64,000 nucleotides of DNA from Bacteroidales bacterium (GCA_017439185.1 JAFRTM010000013.1:62001-126000); one strand, 5' to 3'; positions 53,844-63,037 are shown, counted from the first letter of the stretch. Notes: a model not told the origin generated them from the letters alone. Numbers and translations are program-made.

Positions 53844-55298
53844 ATGGGGAAGAGGATAAGGTCATATAGGATATTGCTTTTTTTAGGGCTTGTGATAGCG
53901 TTGCTGGCAGGAGTGTGTGTGGCGATGCCCAAGGGAGGGATCCAGCTGTGCGGCTTGACCTTGCGAATGCCTACGCTGGAGAGCATCATGTCGCGCAAGC
54001 AGCAGGGTCCGAACATCGATTCGCTGCTGGCTGCACAGAGAGAGCAGAAGTTGGCGGAGGCTCAGGAGGTGAGAGATTCGGTGGGTTACTACATGAAGAG
54101 AGTCACCACCGGAGGCGACCGGTTCTGGTTGCCGAATAACGACATCACGTTCTTCGACGACGTGTTCGAGGAGATGGAGCGGGCGGCAGGCGAGAACCGT
54201 ACGGTGAGGGTGGTGCATTATGGCGACTCGCAGATAGAGATGGACCATATCACCTCACGCCTGAGGCTGCGGTTCCAGGAGTGGTTTGGCGGAGCGGGAC
54301 CCGGGCTGCTGCCGCTGAGGAGTTTCACCCCGGTCACGATGGCCAGTATTTGGGCCAACGGGGGCATGACGAAGATAGCGAGTTTCGGCGACAGCACGGC
54401 GGTGCGGTCGCGAGGGAACTATGGTCCTATGATGCAGTGCTGGAGGATAGGAGGTGGTGTGAGCGCCGGCATCTCGGGCAAAGGTAAAGAGGATGAGGCG
54501 ATAGGCCATTTTGCGAGGGTGAAGGTGCTGGTGAACAGCCATGGAGGCCGTTTCAGTGTGGGACTGTCGGCTCCCGAGCTGGGCTTTAGTGACGAGAAGG
54601 CCAGCGAGGGCGAAGGTGTTCACGGATACGAGTGGGTGCTGGACAGCATGGTGAGCAAAGTGAACATTAATTATAGCGGCTCGGGTGATGTCTATGGAGT
54701 GCTGGTTGACGGCTACGGCGGAGTGGCGGTGGACAATATACCGATGCGAGGATGTTCGGGCCATCAGTTCAAGATGGTGGACTCGGCATTGCTGGCGGCG
54801 GCCTACAGGGAGATGGATGCCAAGCTGATAATAATGCAGTTCGGCGGCAACTCGTTGCCGTATATAGCAGGGGAGAAGGCGCTGGGACATTACTGCAAGG
54901 AGCTGGGCGAGCAGATAGAGTGGGTGAAAGCCTGCTGTCCGGGAGCCAAGGTGGTGTTTGTGGGTCCGTCGGACATGTGCCGCAGCCGCGACGGTGTGAT
55001 GCAGAGCTACCCGTTCCTGCCGAAGTATGTGGCGGGACTGCGGGCTATGGCGTTGGAACACGGTGCGGCCTACTGGAGCATCTATGACGCTATGGGAGGT
55101 CAGAACTCCATGCCCGGATGGGTGAAGCAGGGTTATGCCGGAGCCGACTATATGCATTTTACCCAGAAGGGAGCCAACGTGATGGGCGACATTATGGGCG
55201 AAGCGTTCGGCTGGCTGTACAAGTTCTACAAGTTCAGGATGCGCTGCAAGGAGAAAGAGAGAGAACAGGAATCAGAAAATAATGATACTATAATATAA
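53844..55298 (+). CDS. SGNH-hydrolase-fold exported protein, copy 1
   Basis: This 484-residue protein has an N-terminal membrane or signal segment (ILLFLGLVIALLAGVCVAM). The SGNH motifs are HYGDSQIEMDHIT (catalytic Ser, about residue 121), GGNSLPY (Asn) and DYMHFTQKGA (Asp and His), with a beta-sandwich-like insert between blocks. This arrangement is found in peptidoglycan or polysaccharide O-acetyltransferase/esterase partners of MBOAT proteins. The stop overlaps the next start (ATAATG), and the MBOAT gene follows after one more SGNH gene. It probably transfers or removes acetyl groups in the periplasm. Confidence 0.85.
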   Translation: MGKRIRSYRILLFLGLVIALLAGVCVAMPKGGIQLCGLTLRMPTLESIMSRKQQGPNIDSLLAAQREQKLAEAQEVRDSVGYYMKRVTTGGDRFWLPNNDITFFDDVFEEMERAAGENRTVRVVHYGDSQIEMDHITSRLRLRFQEWFGGAGPGLLPLRSFTPVTMASIWANGGMTKIASFGDSTAVRSRGNYGPMMQCWRIGGGVSAGISGKGKEDEAIGHFARVKVLVNSHGGRFSVGLSAPELGFSDEKASEGEGVHGYEWVLDSMVSKVNINYSGSGDVYGVLVDGYGGVAVDNIPMRGCSGHQFKMVDSALLAAAYREMDAKLIIMQFGGNSLPYIAGEKALGHYCKELGEQIEWVKACCPGAKVVFVGPSDMCRSRDGVMQSYPFLPKYVAGLRAMALEHGAAYWSIYDAMGGQNSMPGWVKQGYAGADYMHFTQKGANVMGDIMGEAFGWLYKFYKFRMRCKEKEREQESENNDTII

Positions 55299-56647
55299 TG
55301 TATATATATAAAAAGATAAAATATTGGTTAAGGTCACCTCAATATCAACTTAATATTTGCTTAATGTTTTGTTTGATGTCGGTGTTGGCGACCGGTGCCA
55401 TGGCACAGGGGGTGAACACGGGCAGTTATCCCTACATAAAGACCAGCGCCAACGAGTTGAGGTATGACAGCACTTCGTCCACGATGCATGCGTTCTTTGA
55501 CCGTTGGATGGAACTCGAACGCACCGGCCACGGCCGTCTTAACATAGTGCAGATAGGAGGCAGCCATGTGCAGGCAGGGACGCTGAGCCACTGCATCAGG
55601 ATGAACCTTCTGAAACTCCTGCCGGTAGGGGAGAGGGGGCTGGTGTTTCCCTATTCCGCCGCCGCCAAGTGCAACAACCCTGCCGACTACAAGATAAGCT
55701 GCAAGGAGAAGATGCAGCTGACGCGCAACGTGTACAAGGAGCCCCAGAAAGAGTTGGGGGTAACCGGTATCGCCGTGACGGCCAACGACACAATATCGTC
55801 GATAACGGTGTGGAACATGGAACACCGTGTGGATTGGCACACCGACCGGGTGGTGGTGATGGGCTATTCGCCTGAAGGGGTGGTGCCGCTGCTGCGCATC
55901 GACGACCGTGAGGTCTATCCCTCCTATACCGACGAGGCTACACGCCGCTTTGTCTTCAACCTGCATACCGAGGTGGACTCGTTCACGGTGATACTGCCGT
56001 GCGACAGCACCCAGACATTTACTCTGACCGGCATATATCTCGGTAACCGCAAGCCCGGCCTGACGTTCCACTCCATCGGAGTCAACGGGGCTGCGGTGCC
56101 CGACTACCTGGACAAATGTCCCCGGTTCACTGCCGACTTGCGCCTGCTGCGTCCCGATATGGTGATCTTCGGCCTCGGCATCAACGACGCGGCCGGCAAC
56201 GAGTTCGACACCGTCCAGTTCCGTGCCAACTACCTCAGGCTTTGCGACTCCATAAGGTCGGTTTCGCCCAATTGCGCTTTCGTCTTCATCACCAATAACG
56301 ACAGCTTTAAGCGGGTGAAGAAAGGCCGTTATGCGGTGAACGCCAACGGAGCCCTGGCCCGCGAGGTCTTCTACCGGGTGGCCAAAGAGACAGGCGGAGC
56401 GGTATGGGACCAGTTCGAGATAATGGGCGGACTGCACTCAATGGACAAGTGGCGAATCGACAAGCTGGCCCAGAACGACCGTGTCCACTTCACCCGTGAA
56501 GGTTACACCCTCCTAGGCAACCTCTTTAGTGAGGCACTCCGCAAGGAGTTGGACAGATGGCGCCAGGCTCCTGCTCCACAGGTTTATGAACGTAAAGATA
56601 CCACCGACAAAACTACCCATCTAAATGCTCCGTACGTATCTTACTGA
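55298..56647 (+). CDS. SGNH-hydrolase-fold exported protein, copy 2 (GGSH variant)
   Basis: This 449-residue protein has a signal peptide ending GAMAQG. Its block I reads VQIGGSHVQAG, so GDS is replaced by GGS; the Asn block is GLGINDAAG and the His block NDRVHFTREGY. It is distantly similar in plan to the preceding gene product, so the pair may come from an old duplication. Its codons are rich in C at third positions, unlike the gene before it. The 3' end overlaps the MBOAT gene by 23 bases, which suggests translational coupling and a joint role in O-acetylation. Confidence 0.84.
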   Translation: MYIYKKIKYWLRSPQYQLNICLMFCLMSVLATGAMAQGVNTGSYPYIKTSANELRYDSTSSTMHAFFDRWMELERTGHGRLNIVQIGGSHVQAGTLSHCIRMNLLKLLPVGERGLVFPYSAAAKCNNPADYKISCKEKMQLTRNVYKEPQKELGVTGIAVTANDTISSITVWNMEHRVDWHTDRVVVMGYSPEGVVPLLRIDDREVYPSYTDEATRRFVFNLHTEVDSFTVILPCDSTQTFTLTGIYLGNRKPGLTFHSIGVNGAAVPDYLDKCPRFTADLRLLRPDMVIFGLGINDAAGNEFDTVQFRANYLRLCDSIRSVSPNCAFVFITNNDSFKRVKKGRYAVNANGALAREVFYRVAKETGGAVWDQFEIMGGLHSMDKWRIDKLAQNDRVHFTREGYTLLGNLFSEALRKELDRWRQAPAPQVYERKDTTDKTTHLNAPYVSY

Positions 56648-58535
56648 CCTCTTCGCCTTCGACAACAGCCATCCGCTGCTGTTCACCCAGTTCAACTTCT
56701 GGGCGTTCTTCTTCATCGTCTATATAGCGTTCTGCGCCATCGTGGAGATAGGAGCGCGCAAAAGGCCTACGATGGGCAAGACCCGGAGGCTTATGCGCAA
56801 CGGCTACCTCTTCCTGATAAGCCTGTTTTTCTATTACAAGACCTCGGGACTGTTTGTGATGCTGCTCATCTTTGCCACCTTCCTCGGCTGGCTGCTGGGC
56901 ATAAGGATGGACAGCCTGCGTGAGCATCAGAAAGGCAAGCGGGCTCGGCTGCTGATGATTATCGGCGTGGTGCTCAACCTCCTGGTGCTGGGCTATTTTA
57001 AGTACGCCTACTTCTTCACCGACGTCTATAACACCATCTTCCACAGTCATCTCGAGGCGGTGAACATCCTGGCGCGCTGGTCCAACCACTTCACCGCCAC
57101 GGCACGTTTCGACGCCTCGGTGATACTCCTGCCGGTAGGCATCTCGTTCTACACGTTCCAGAACATAAGCTATATCGTCGATGTCTATAAAGGCAAAGTG
57201 CGCCACGCCTCCAATATCCTCGATTTCGGATTCTACACCACCTTCTTCCCTCAGCTGGTGGCAGGCCCCATCATCAGGGCCGACCAGTTCATCCCCCAGC
57301 TCTACAAGCCCTTCTTCCTCACCCGCCGGCAGTTCGGTATCGCGGTGTTCTGGATATTCAACGGCCTTTTCAAGAAGATAGTCCTCGCCGACTACTTGGC
57401 GGTAAACTTCGTGGACCGGGTGTTCGATAACCCCACCCTCTTCACCCCGTTCGAGAATTTCTCGGCGCTGATGGTCTATTCCCTGCAGGTCTATGCCGAC
57501 TTCAGCGGCTATACCGACATAGCGATAGGCGTGGCCATGCTTATGGGATTCTACCTGCCGCTCAACTTCAACTCGCCCTATAAGGCCACCAACGCGGCAG
57601 GTTTCTGGAAACGCTGGCATATCTCGCTGAGCAACTGGCTGAAGGATTACCTCTACATCCCCATCGGAGGCAACCGCAACGCCACTGCCGCCACCTACAT
57701 AATACTCGCCGTGGTGCTCGCCGCCATAGGCTTTATGGCAGCTAACCGCTGGGTGACCCTTACCATATCCATTGTGGCGGTAATCCTGATTGCAGTCTAT
57801 ATCCTCTTCCCCAAGCACCGCCGCGAGTTCAACACCAACATCAACAATATGGACACCATGCTTCTCGGTGGCTTGTGGCACGGTGCTTCGTTCAACTTCA
57901 TCACCTGGGGTGGCCTCAACGGTCTTGGCATACTGGTCTATAAGTGGTGGAAGAAGATGGGTCCACGGGTCCGTATCCTCGCCACTTTCCTGCTCGCTGC
58001 CGCTGCGGTAACCGTGGACATCCTTTTCCCCATGCCACTCCTCAACCTGCTGGCCGTGGTGTTCGGTGTCATATTCGTGGCAATAGCTATCCTCAACATC
58101 ACCCGCCTTATCCTCGAACGCAAGGGCTCCTCGTTCAAGATTCAGGAGTCGTGGCTTACCGTGGCGTGGAACACCCTGCTCACCTTCGTCTTCATCTCGT
58201 TTACCCGTCTGTTCTTCCGTAGCGGTTCCAACCTCAACCCCGCCGAAGCCAACGAGACCGCTTGGCGCACCGCTTCGCAGATGGTCCATCAGATAGGCTC
58301 GCGGTGGAATCTCCAGCAGGTACCCGAAATCGTCGGCTCCTACTGGCAGATATTCCTCCTTTTCGCCATAGGCATGGTGGTGCACCTGCTGCCCGACCGT
58401 TTCAAGAGGCGTTACCGCCTGGCTTTTGCCTCGCTGCCACTCTGGGCCATGCTGGCCGTGGCGGTGGTGGCCGTATTCGTCCTCTACCAGTTTGTCACCG
58501 CCGACCTCCAGCCGTTCATCTATTTCCAGTTCTAA
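56625..58535 (+). CDS. MBOAT-family O-acyltransferase, AlgI-like
   Basis: This 636-residue inner-membrane protein has about 12 to 14 membrane segments. The MBOAT core includes LPVGISFYTFQNISYIVDVY, FFPQLVAGPIIRADQFIPQL, YADFSGYTDIAIGVAMLMGF, FWKRWHISLSNWLKDYLYIPIGG and the catalytic His region GGLWHGASFNFITWGG. AlgI and PatA proteins of this group move acetyl groups across the membrane to SGNH partners for glycan O-acetylation. Here two SGNH genes lie directly upstream, the first overlapping, so the three form an acetylation cassette. The glycan (peptidoglycan, O-antigen or capsule) is not shown. Confidence 0.92.
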   Translation: MLRTYLTDLFAFDNSHPLLFTQFNFWAFFFIVYIAFCAIVEIGARKRPTMGKTRRLMRNGYLFLISLFFYYKTSGLFVMLLIFATFLGWLLGIRMDSLREHQKGKRARLLMIIGVVLNLLVLGYFKYAYFFTDVYNTIFHSHLEAVNILARWSNHFTATARFDASVILLPVGISFYTFQNISYIVDVYKGKVRHASNILDFGFYTTFFPQLVAGPIIRADQFIPQLYKPFFLTRRQFGIAVFWIFNGLFKKIVLADYLAVNFVDRVFDNPTLFTPFENFSALMVYSLQVYADFSGYTDIAIGVAMLMGFYLPLNFNSPYKATNAAGFWKRWHISLSNWLKDYLYIPIGGNRNATAATYIILAVVLAAIGFMAANRWVTLTISIVAVILIAVYILFPKHRREFNTNINNMDTMLLGGLWHGASFNFITWGGLNGLGILVYKWWKKMGPRVRILATFLLAAAAVTVDILFPMPLLNLLAVVFGVIFVAIAILNITRLILERKGSSFKIQESWLTVAWNTLLTFVFISFTRLFFRSGSNLNPAEANETAWRTASQMVHQIGSRWNLQQVPEIVGSYWQIFLLFAIGMVVHLLPDRFKRRYRLAFASLPLWAMLAVAVVAVFVLYQFVTADLQPFIYFQF

Positions 58536-58549
58536 AACACCCATAGTAT

Positions 58550-60289
58550 ATGTCAAGTCGTCGTCTGTTGTTAATAGTTTTCCTGCTCCCGGCCATGGCC
58601 TTCCTCGCCTCGTGTGCCAAGCAGGGGTACCCCTCGGGAGGTCCCAAGGACGTGGACCCGCCGGCAGTCAAGGGGGTAACACCTCCCTCGGGCTCTACCG
58701 CCTATTCCGCCAACCGCTTCCGGCTTGACTTCAACGAATACATAGATCTCAAAGATGCCGACAACAACATCCTTGTGTCGCCGCCTATGAATCCCAAGCC
58801 GGAATATACCGTCAAAGGGAAGAGCCTGATGGTGAAGTTCCGCGACACCCTGAGACCCTCCACCACCTATCTCTTCCAGTTCAGCGGAGCAGTGGTGGAC
58901 TACACCGAAGGCAACCCGCTGCCCTCCTTCGAGTATGTCTTTTCCACCGGCGAGGCGGTCGATTCGCTCTGCTTGCGTGGCGCGGTGGTCGATGCTTTGA
59001 CCCTCAAGCCTTATAGCAGCCCCCTCACCATCCTCGCCTACAGTCCTTCGCCCTCCGACACCCTCGGCGACTCGCTCATAGCCAAGGTGCACCCCACCTA
59101 CGTGACACGTACTGCCGCCGACGGCTCTTTCTCGCTCAACTACCTCGCCGATAATTCCTACAAGATAGTGGCCATCGACGATGGCGACCACAACCTGCGC
59201 CATTCCCCTTCCGAGGCCATAGCCTGGCTCGACACCGCCGTGAAGGCCTATCCTCTTCCGCGGCCGAAGCAGGATACCGCCAAAACAGCCGACACCACTG
59301 CTGTGGCGGACTCTACCGTTGTCGCCGACACACTTGCGGCGGCAGTGGAAGTACCCGCCGTGGAGCCTTTGCGTCTGCTGGTCTCCAGCAGTGCGTCTTC
59401 CGCTGTTCCCCAGAGGATAGTGTCCAAGACGTTCTCCGAGCGTGGCATAGCACGGGTGGTGACCGCTGCACCCCTTTCCAACCCTCAGGTTGTCGCCGAC
59501 TCCGTGATGTGGCAACTCAACGCCAAGGGCGACACGCTCACCCTCTACACCCTACGGCAGACCACCGACTCACTTCAGGTGATACTCCTCGACTCGGCCA
59601 CCTCGCTCTCCGACACCCTCACCCTCCGCTACCGCGAATCCCGCCGCAGCCGTCGCAACAACTCCGACACCCCTGAACTCAACCGCCTCACCTCACGGGT
59701 ATCCTCCACCCATCCCTATTTCGACTCCCTCACCTTCGCCTTTGCGGCACCCGTCTCGGCAAGCAGTCTCTCCGACATCACCATCCTCCACCTCGCCGAC
59801 TCTACCAGCGACACCGTCTATGCCGACATCCTGTGGCCTGGCACCCTCGCCCGCATCGTGACGAACAAACCCCTCCAGCAGGGCGAGAAATACCGTATAA
59901 CCATACCTGCGGGGGCTACCCGCGACATCTGGCGCCGTGCCAACGACTCCCTCGTGTTCACCACAACCCTCACCTCCGAGAAAGACTACGGCACCATCTC
60001 CGTCAGCGTCAATTCGTCGCTGCAGCGTCCCGTCCTGCAGCTTCTCAACGACAAAGGCGAGGTCGTGGTCGAGCAGGTGCTGGCAGCCTCTTCGGATAAG
60101 GTGACGTTCCCCCATCTCAAGCCCGCCACCTACGGTCTTCGGCTCTTCGACGACCGCGACGGCGACGGACGCTGGACTCCGGGCGACTACTACCTCCACC
60201 GCCATCCCGAGCCGGTGTTCTATTTCGGCAAGGCCTTGCAGCTGCGCGAGAACTGGGAGATGGAGGAAGACTGGAAAGTGGAAGAGTAG
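58550..60289 (+). CDS. Ig-like domain lipoprotein
   Basis: This 579-residue protein starts with a lipoprotein signal (FLASCAKQG) and GGPKDVDPPAVKGVTPPSGS, the typical opening of a widespread Bacteroidota family with a Big_5/SbsA-type Ig-like domain (FNEYIDLKDADNNILVSPP, YLFQFSGAVVDYTEGNPL). A carboxypeptidase-regulatory-like part follows (DGSFSLNYLADNSYKIVAIDD), then a Ser/Thr-rich middle and a last domain ending in HPEPVFYFGKALQLRENWEME. Function is unknown; it is on the cell envelope. It is the last gene of the plus-strand run and is strongly C-rich in codon use. No clear terminator follows. Confidence 0.85.
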   Translation: MSSRRLLLIVFLLPAMAFLASCAKQGYPSGGPKDVDPPAVKGVTPPSGSTAYSANRFRLDFNEYIDLKDADNNILVSPPMNPKPEYTVKGKSLMVKFRDTLRPSTTYLFQFSGAVVDYTEGNPLPSFEYVFSTGEAVDSLCLRGAVVDALTLKPYSSPLTILAYSPSPSDTLGDSLIAKVHPTYVTRTAADGSFSLNYLADNSYKIVAIDDGDHNLRHSPSEAIAWLDTAVKAYPLPRPKQDTAKTADTTAVADSTVVADTLAAAVEVPAVEPLRLLVSSSASSAVPQRIVSKTFSERGIARVVTAAPLSNPQVVADSVMWQLNAKGDTLTLYTLRQTTDSLQVILLDSATSLSDTLTLRYRESRRSRRNNSDTPELNRLTSRVSSTHPYFDSLTFAFAAPVSASSLSDITILHLADSTSDTVYADILWPGTLARIVTNKPLQQGEKYRITIPAGATRDIWRRANDSLVFTTTLTSEKDYGTISVSVNSSLQRPVLQLLNDKGEVVVEQVLAASSDKVTFPHLKPATYGLRLFDDRDGDGRWTPGDYYLHRHPEPVFYFGKALQLRENWEMEEDWKVEE

Positions 60290-60802
60290 TACCACGCCTT
60301 TACCCTGTCGGACCGGACGGTCGCTGTCTTCGCTGTTCCCTTTTCGTGTCATACCTTCTCTCAATCTCTTTCTATTATTATAGACCCCGATGGCCATTTT
60401 TGAAATGCCGTTTTTCCCTATCGACAACCATACTGTGTTGTTAAGTCGCTGAATAATACCTCATTATAAACATGTTAAATTTCGCGCATCTATCGGCTAT
60501 CCCATAGCTTGAGACCAGAACCTTCAGTAATATGAAAGTAATATGTGTGTCGAATGTGTGTCGAATGAGCAACGTTGCTAAATGCCCAGTGACGTACGTC
60601 AGTTCTTTGCAGTTGGCTAACTTTTTTCTACTGTTCTCTGCATTGATTAGCAGTATATTATATTCCAATAGGACAAATCCGACAATGTGAAATGTGTTTT
60701 CAAAAACGTGGTTTCGGGTCTTTATATATGAGAAAGTTTCAACTTTTTTTATTGTGATATGGATTTTCGTATCTTTACAATTTTAAAAAATAGCTAATAA
60801 TT
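60290..60802. other. Intergenic stretch, no gene seen
   Basis: AT-rich toward the right. It contains a direct repeat TGTGTGTCGAATG twice (about 60545-60569), two short palindromes (AGCAACGTTGCT and GACGTACGTC), and a promoter-like TATCTTTA at 60770-60777 ahead of the DUF1016 remnant. No terminator was recognised for the gene ending at 60289. Confidence 0.55.
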
Positions 60803-61184
60803 ATGCCAATATCAGACAGCATAACCATACAGAGCAACAACCTTATGCCGTTGGTTGACGACCTGCGGCAAATAAACAACCGGACGCGCAACCGCGTCGC
60901 CGTCAAAACCAATACCAAACTCACCCTGATGTATTGGCATATCGGCGAGCTTATCAATAGAGAAGTGCTTGGAAACGAGCGCGCTGAATACGGGAAACAA
61001 ATTGTCGCGACAGTGTCGGCACAATTGATGTGGTCACATATAACAGAGATATTTACCCTTAAAGAACGACCTTCAGCGGGAATTCTACCTGGCGTTGGCT
61101 GCTTCCGAAAGATGGTCTATTCGCCAGCTGCACAAAGGCCTGGAAGCCGCCCGCCAGCGCTGGGAGAATCGCCCGGAGGAATAA
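60803..61184 (+). pseudogene. DUF1016 (YhcG-type nuclease) remnant, deleted and frameshifted
   Basis: The frame from ATG 60803 reads DDLRQINNRTRNRVAVKTN, then WHIGELINREVLGNERAEYG, the N-terminal DUF1016 domain. After MWSHITEIFTL the family pattern continues only in another frame (DLQREFYLALAASERWSIRQ, LHKGLEAARQRWENRPEE) to a stop at 61184. The helix between KQIVATVSAQL and WSHI has lost residues, and the whole C-terminal PD-(D/E)XK nuclease half is missing. An intact, diverged family member lies at 61779. Confidence 0.78.
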
Positions 61185-61203
61185 TTGCGAAATAAAGGTT
61201 ACC

Positions 61204-61293
61204 GCTGATCACTAATAAATTTTCTTAAATCTTCCCATTTTTAGCACCAAAAAGCGATTTAAAAACACCATTAGTCGTACTTATATATGAGGG
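61204..61293 (+). repeat. Dispersed repeat D, copy 2
   Basis: CACTAATAAA, AAAAAGCGATTTAAAAACAC and TCGTACTTATATATGAGGGC in the same order as the reverse strand of 36161-36260. It lies directly after the DUF1016 remnant. Confidence 0.72.
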
Positions 61294-61338
61294 CATCCAT
61301 TTTGGGAGCCAGAACAGACAAAAATATTTTCTAAAAAA

Positions 61339-61568
61339 CATTGGTTAAATCGCTGCAGATAGAAATATTTTTCGTATCTTTGCAAATTCAAAACAAAGAC
61401 TAAAAACGGCAGAAACAAACAACTCGCGGAGCAGAAGAAATCCTGTCTCTGCGGCATAGATACAGAAACATAAGACGATGGATACAGAAAACAAGATAGT
61501 TATATACCAGACCGACGACGGGCAGACACAGATTGATGTCCGCCTGGAGAACGAGACCGTATGGCTGA
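61339..61568 (+). repeat. 230-base direct repeat, copy 1 (rhuM promoter, leader and first codons)
   Basis: It aligns without gaps to 63195-63424, offset 1856 bases, with about five mismatches by eye. It holds TATCTTTG (61375-61382), a leader hairpin CGCGGAGCAG/CTGTCTCTGCG (61425-61453) and the first 30 codons of a RhuM protein. Confidence 0.92.
61375..61382 (+). promoter_or_regulatory. -7 box TATCTTTG of truncated rhuM
   Basis: Perfect TAnnTTTG match, 95 bases before the ATG. The identical box recurs at 63231-63238. Confidence 0.65.
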
Positions 61569-61711
61569 ATATAGACCAGATGGCACTTCTTTTTGACCGA
61601 GAGGAGTCGAATATCCGCCGACATGTACTCAATGTATTCAAAGAAGGAGAATTGGAGCGGGATAATAACGTGCATTTTTTACACGTACCTTGTAGGCTCT
61701 TAATAAAATGA
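61478..61711 (+). pseudogene. Truncated RhuM-like gene
   Basis: The 77-codon frame starts MDTENKIVIYQTDDGQTQID, with the first 30 codons the same as the RhuM gene at 63334. It then diverges to LNIDQMALLFDREESNIRRH and VFKEGELERDNNVHF, a normal RhuM helix-turn-helix, and breaks off at HVPCRLLIK. RhuM proteins are about 330 residues, so most of the protein is gone. A short frame downstream (NGKDDTFYHDLIFNVK and stop, about 61720-61770) may be the tail of another lost gene. It keeps its promoter and could still make a short DNA-binding fragment. Confidence 0.7.
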
Positions 61712-61778
61712 AACAACCCCAATGGTAAAGATGACACATTCTATCATGATTTAATATTTAATGTGAAATAGATATAAT

Positions 61779-62810
61779 ATGGCAGGCAAAAAGATAATAA
61801 AACAATCTACTCCCACAAATGTTGTTGAAGACATTAAAGCTATTATCAACAATGGGCGTACCACAGCATACACGGCAGTGAATACCGCCATGATTGCAAC
61901 CTACTGGAACATAGGTCGGCGCATTGTGGAAGAAGAACAGCAAGGGAAAGAGCGAGCGGAATATGGCACAGAACTAATAAAAATGCTTGCTAAAGAGCTT
62001 ACACAAGAGTATGGCAGTGGGTTCAGCGAGAGATACTTGGCGTATTTCAGAAAGTTTTACATTACAATTCCTAACCTACAGATTTTGCAAACGCGTTTGC
62101 AAAATCTAAAATGGTCTCATATCTTAACGGCATTGCGTGTTGACGATGAAGTCGCCAGAAGATGGTATCTGGAAAACGCCTCGGAACAGATGTGGAGTGT
62201 TAGGGTATTGAACCGCAATATTAGTACTCAATATTATGAACGACATTTCCAGGCACCACAATTGTTAAATGAGAAATTTCCAACTCCAGCTAAAGAAGAA
62301 ATATTGAAGAGTCCTTTGGTTGCAGAGTTCCTTGGTTTCAAACCAGATGAAAGTTATTCCGAAAGAGACTTGGAATCAAGTATTATAACACACTTGAAGG
62401 ATTTTATGATGGAGATGGGACAAGGCTTCGCATTTGTGGCTCGCCAGCAACATATCCGTACTGATGCGCAAGACTATTTCATTGACTTGGTTCTCTATAA
62501 TGTTGTACTGAAGTGCTATGTGCTTATCGACTTAAAAGTGGGTAGGATTACCCATCAAGATGTTGGGCAGATGGATATGTATGTCCGCATGTATGATGAA
62601 TTGAAACGTACCGAAGGAGACTGTCCCACAATCGGCATTGTGTTGTGTTCCGAGACTGACGCCGACATCGCACGATATTCCATCCTGAAAGGCAATGAAC
62701 AAATATTTGCAACCAAGTATAAATTATATTTGCCCACAGAAGAACAATTGCGCAGGGAAATAGAGAAGCAAAAGGAATTATTTTTACTCCAACAAGGAGA
62801 CAAACGGTAA
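61779..62810 (+). CDS. DUF1016 / YhcG-family PD-(D/E)XK nuclease domain protein
   Basis: This 343-residue protein is full length. The N-terminal DUF1016_N domain has VNTAMIATYWNIGRRIVEEE and GSGFSERYLAYFRKFY, then LKWSHILTALRVDDEVARRWYLE. The C-terminal nuclease-like domain has Glu in DLESSIITHLKDF, Asp in DYFIDLVLYN and the core YVLIDLKVGR, with QMDMYVRMYD following. Such proteins are found in type I restriction-modification and defence loci; their job is not settled, though a DNA nuclease is expected from the fold. It lies between two copies of a direct repeat, with lower GC than the core genes. Confidence 0.9.
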   Translation: MAGKKIIKQSTPTNVVEDIKAIINNGRTTAYTAVNTAMIATYWNIGRRIVEEEQQGKERAEYGTELIKMLAKELTQEYGSGFSERYLAYFRKFYITIPNLQILQTRLQNLKWSHILTALRVDDEVARRWYLENASEQMWSVRVLNRNISTQYYERHFQAPQLLNEKFPTPAKEEILKSPLVAEFLGFKPDESYSERDLESSIITHLKDFMMEMGQGFAFVARQQHIRTDAQDYFIDLVLYNVVLKCYVLIDLKVGRITHQDVGQMDMYVRMYDELKRTEGDCPTIGIVLCSETDADIARYSILKGNEQIFATKYKLYLPTEEQLRREIEKQKELFLLQQGDKR

Positions 62811-62822
62811 TGATTGAAAAAA

Positions 62823-63026
62823 ATGAAAGACGAATATATGGACTTTGACGAGTATATCAAGGAACAGCAGAAGTTAGGTGAGGTAGGATCTAACGAAGTG
62901 GAAGAAATGAAGGAAATATTCCACGAAGTAATACAAGAAGGGGAGGATTGGAGAGAATACACGACCTACAAGCGGGTTGATGTTCATCCAGACCCAGAAG
63001 GAGCAAAGATGGGGCGAGCAATATAG
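62823..63026 (+). CDS. Small acidic protein, unknown
   Basis: From ATG 62823 there are 67 codons, MKDEYMDFDEYIKEQQKLGE to PDPEGAKMGRAI. A TTG at 62814 is an alternative start. It starts 12 bases after DUF1016, so it would be cotranscribed. I do not recognise it; it may be a cut-down version of a longer gene, given the scars around it. Confidence 0.45.
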   Translation: MKDEYMDFDEYIKEQQKLGEVGSNEVEEMKEIFHEVIQEGEDWREYTTYKRVDVHPDPEGAKMGRAI

Positions 63027-63037
63027 AAATAAATAAT

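Noticed and set aside
52261-53865. 534-codon antisense frame opposite lpxD and the HhH gene
   Set aside because: Low-complexity His/Leu/Arg-rich shadow; lpxD hexapeptide repeats are clear on the other strand.
56613-58556. 647-codon antisense open frame opposite the MBOAT gene
   Set aside because: It is the mirror of a strongly biased, C-rich coding sequence; the MBOAT frame has all family motifs and the antisense protein has none.
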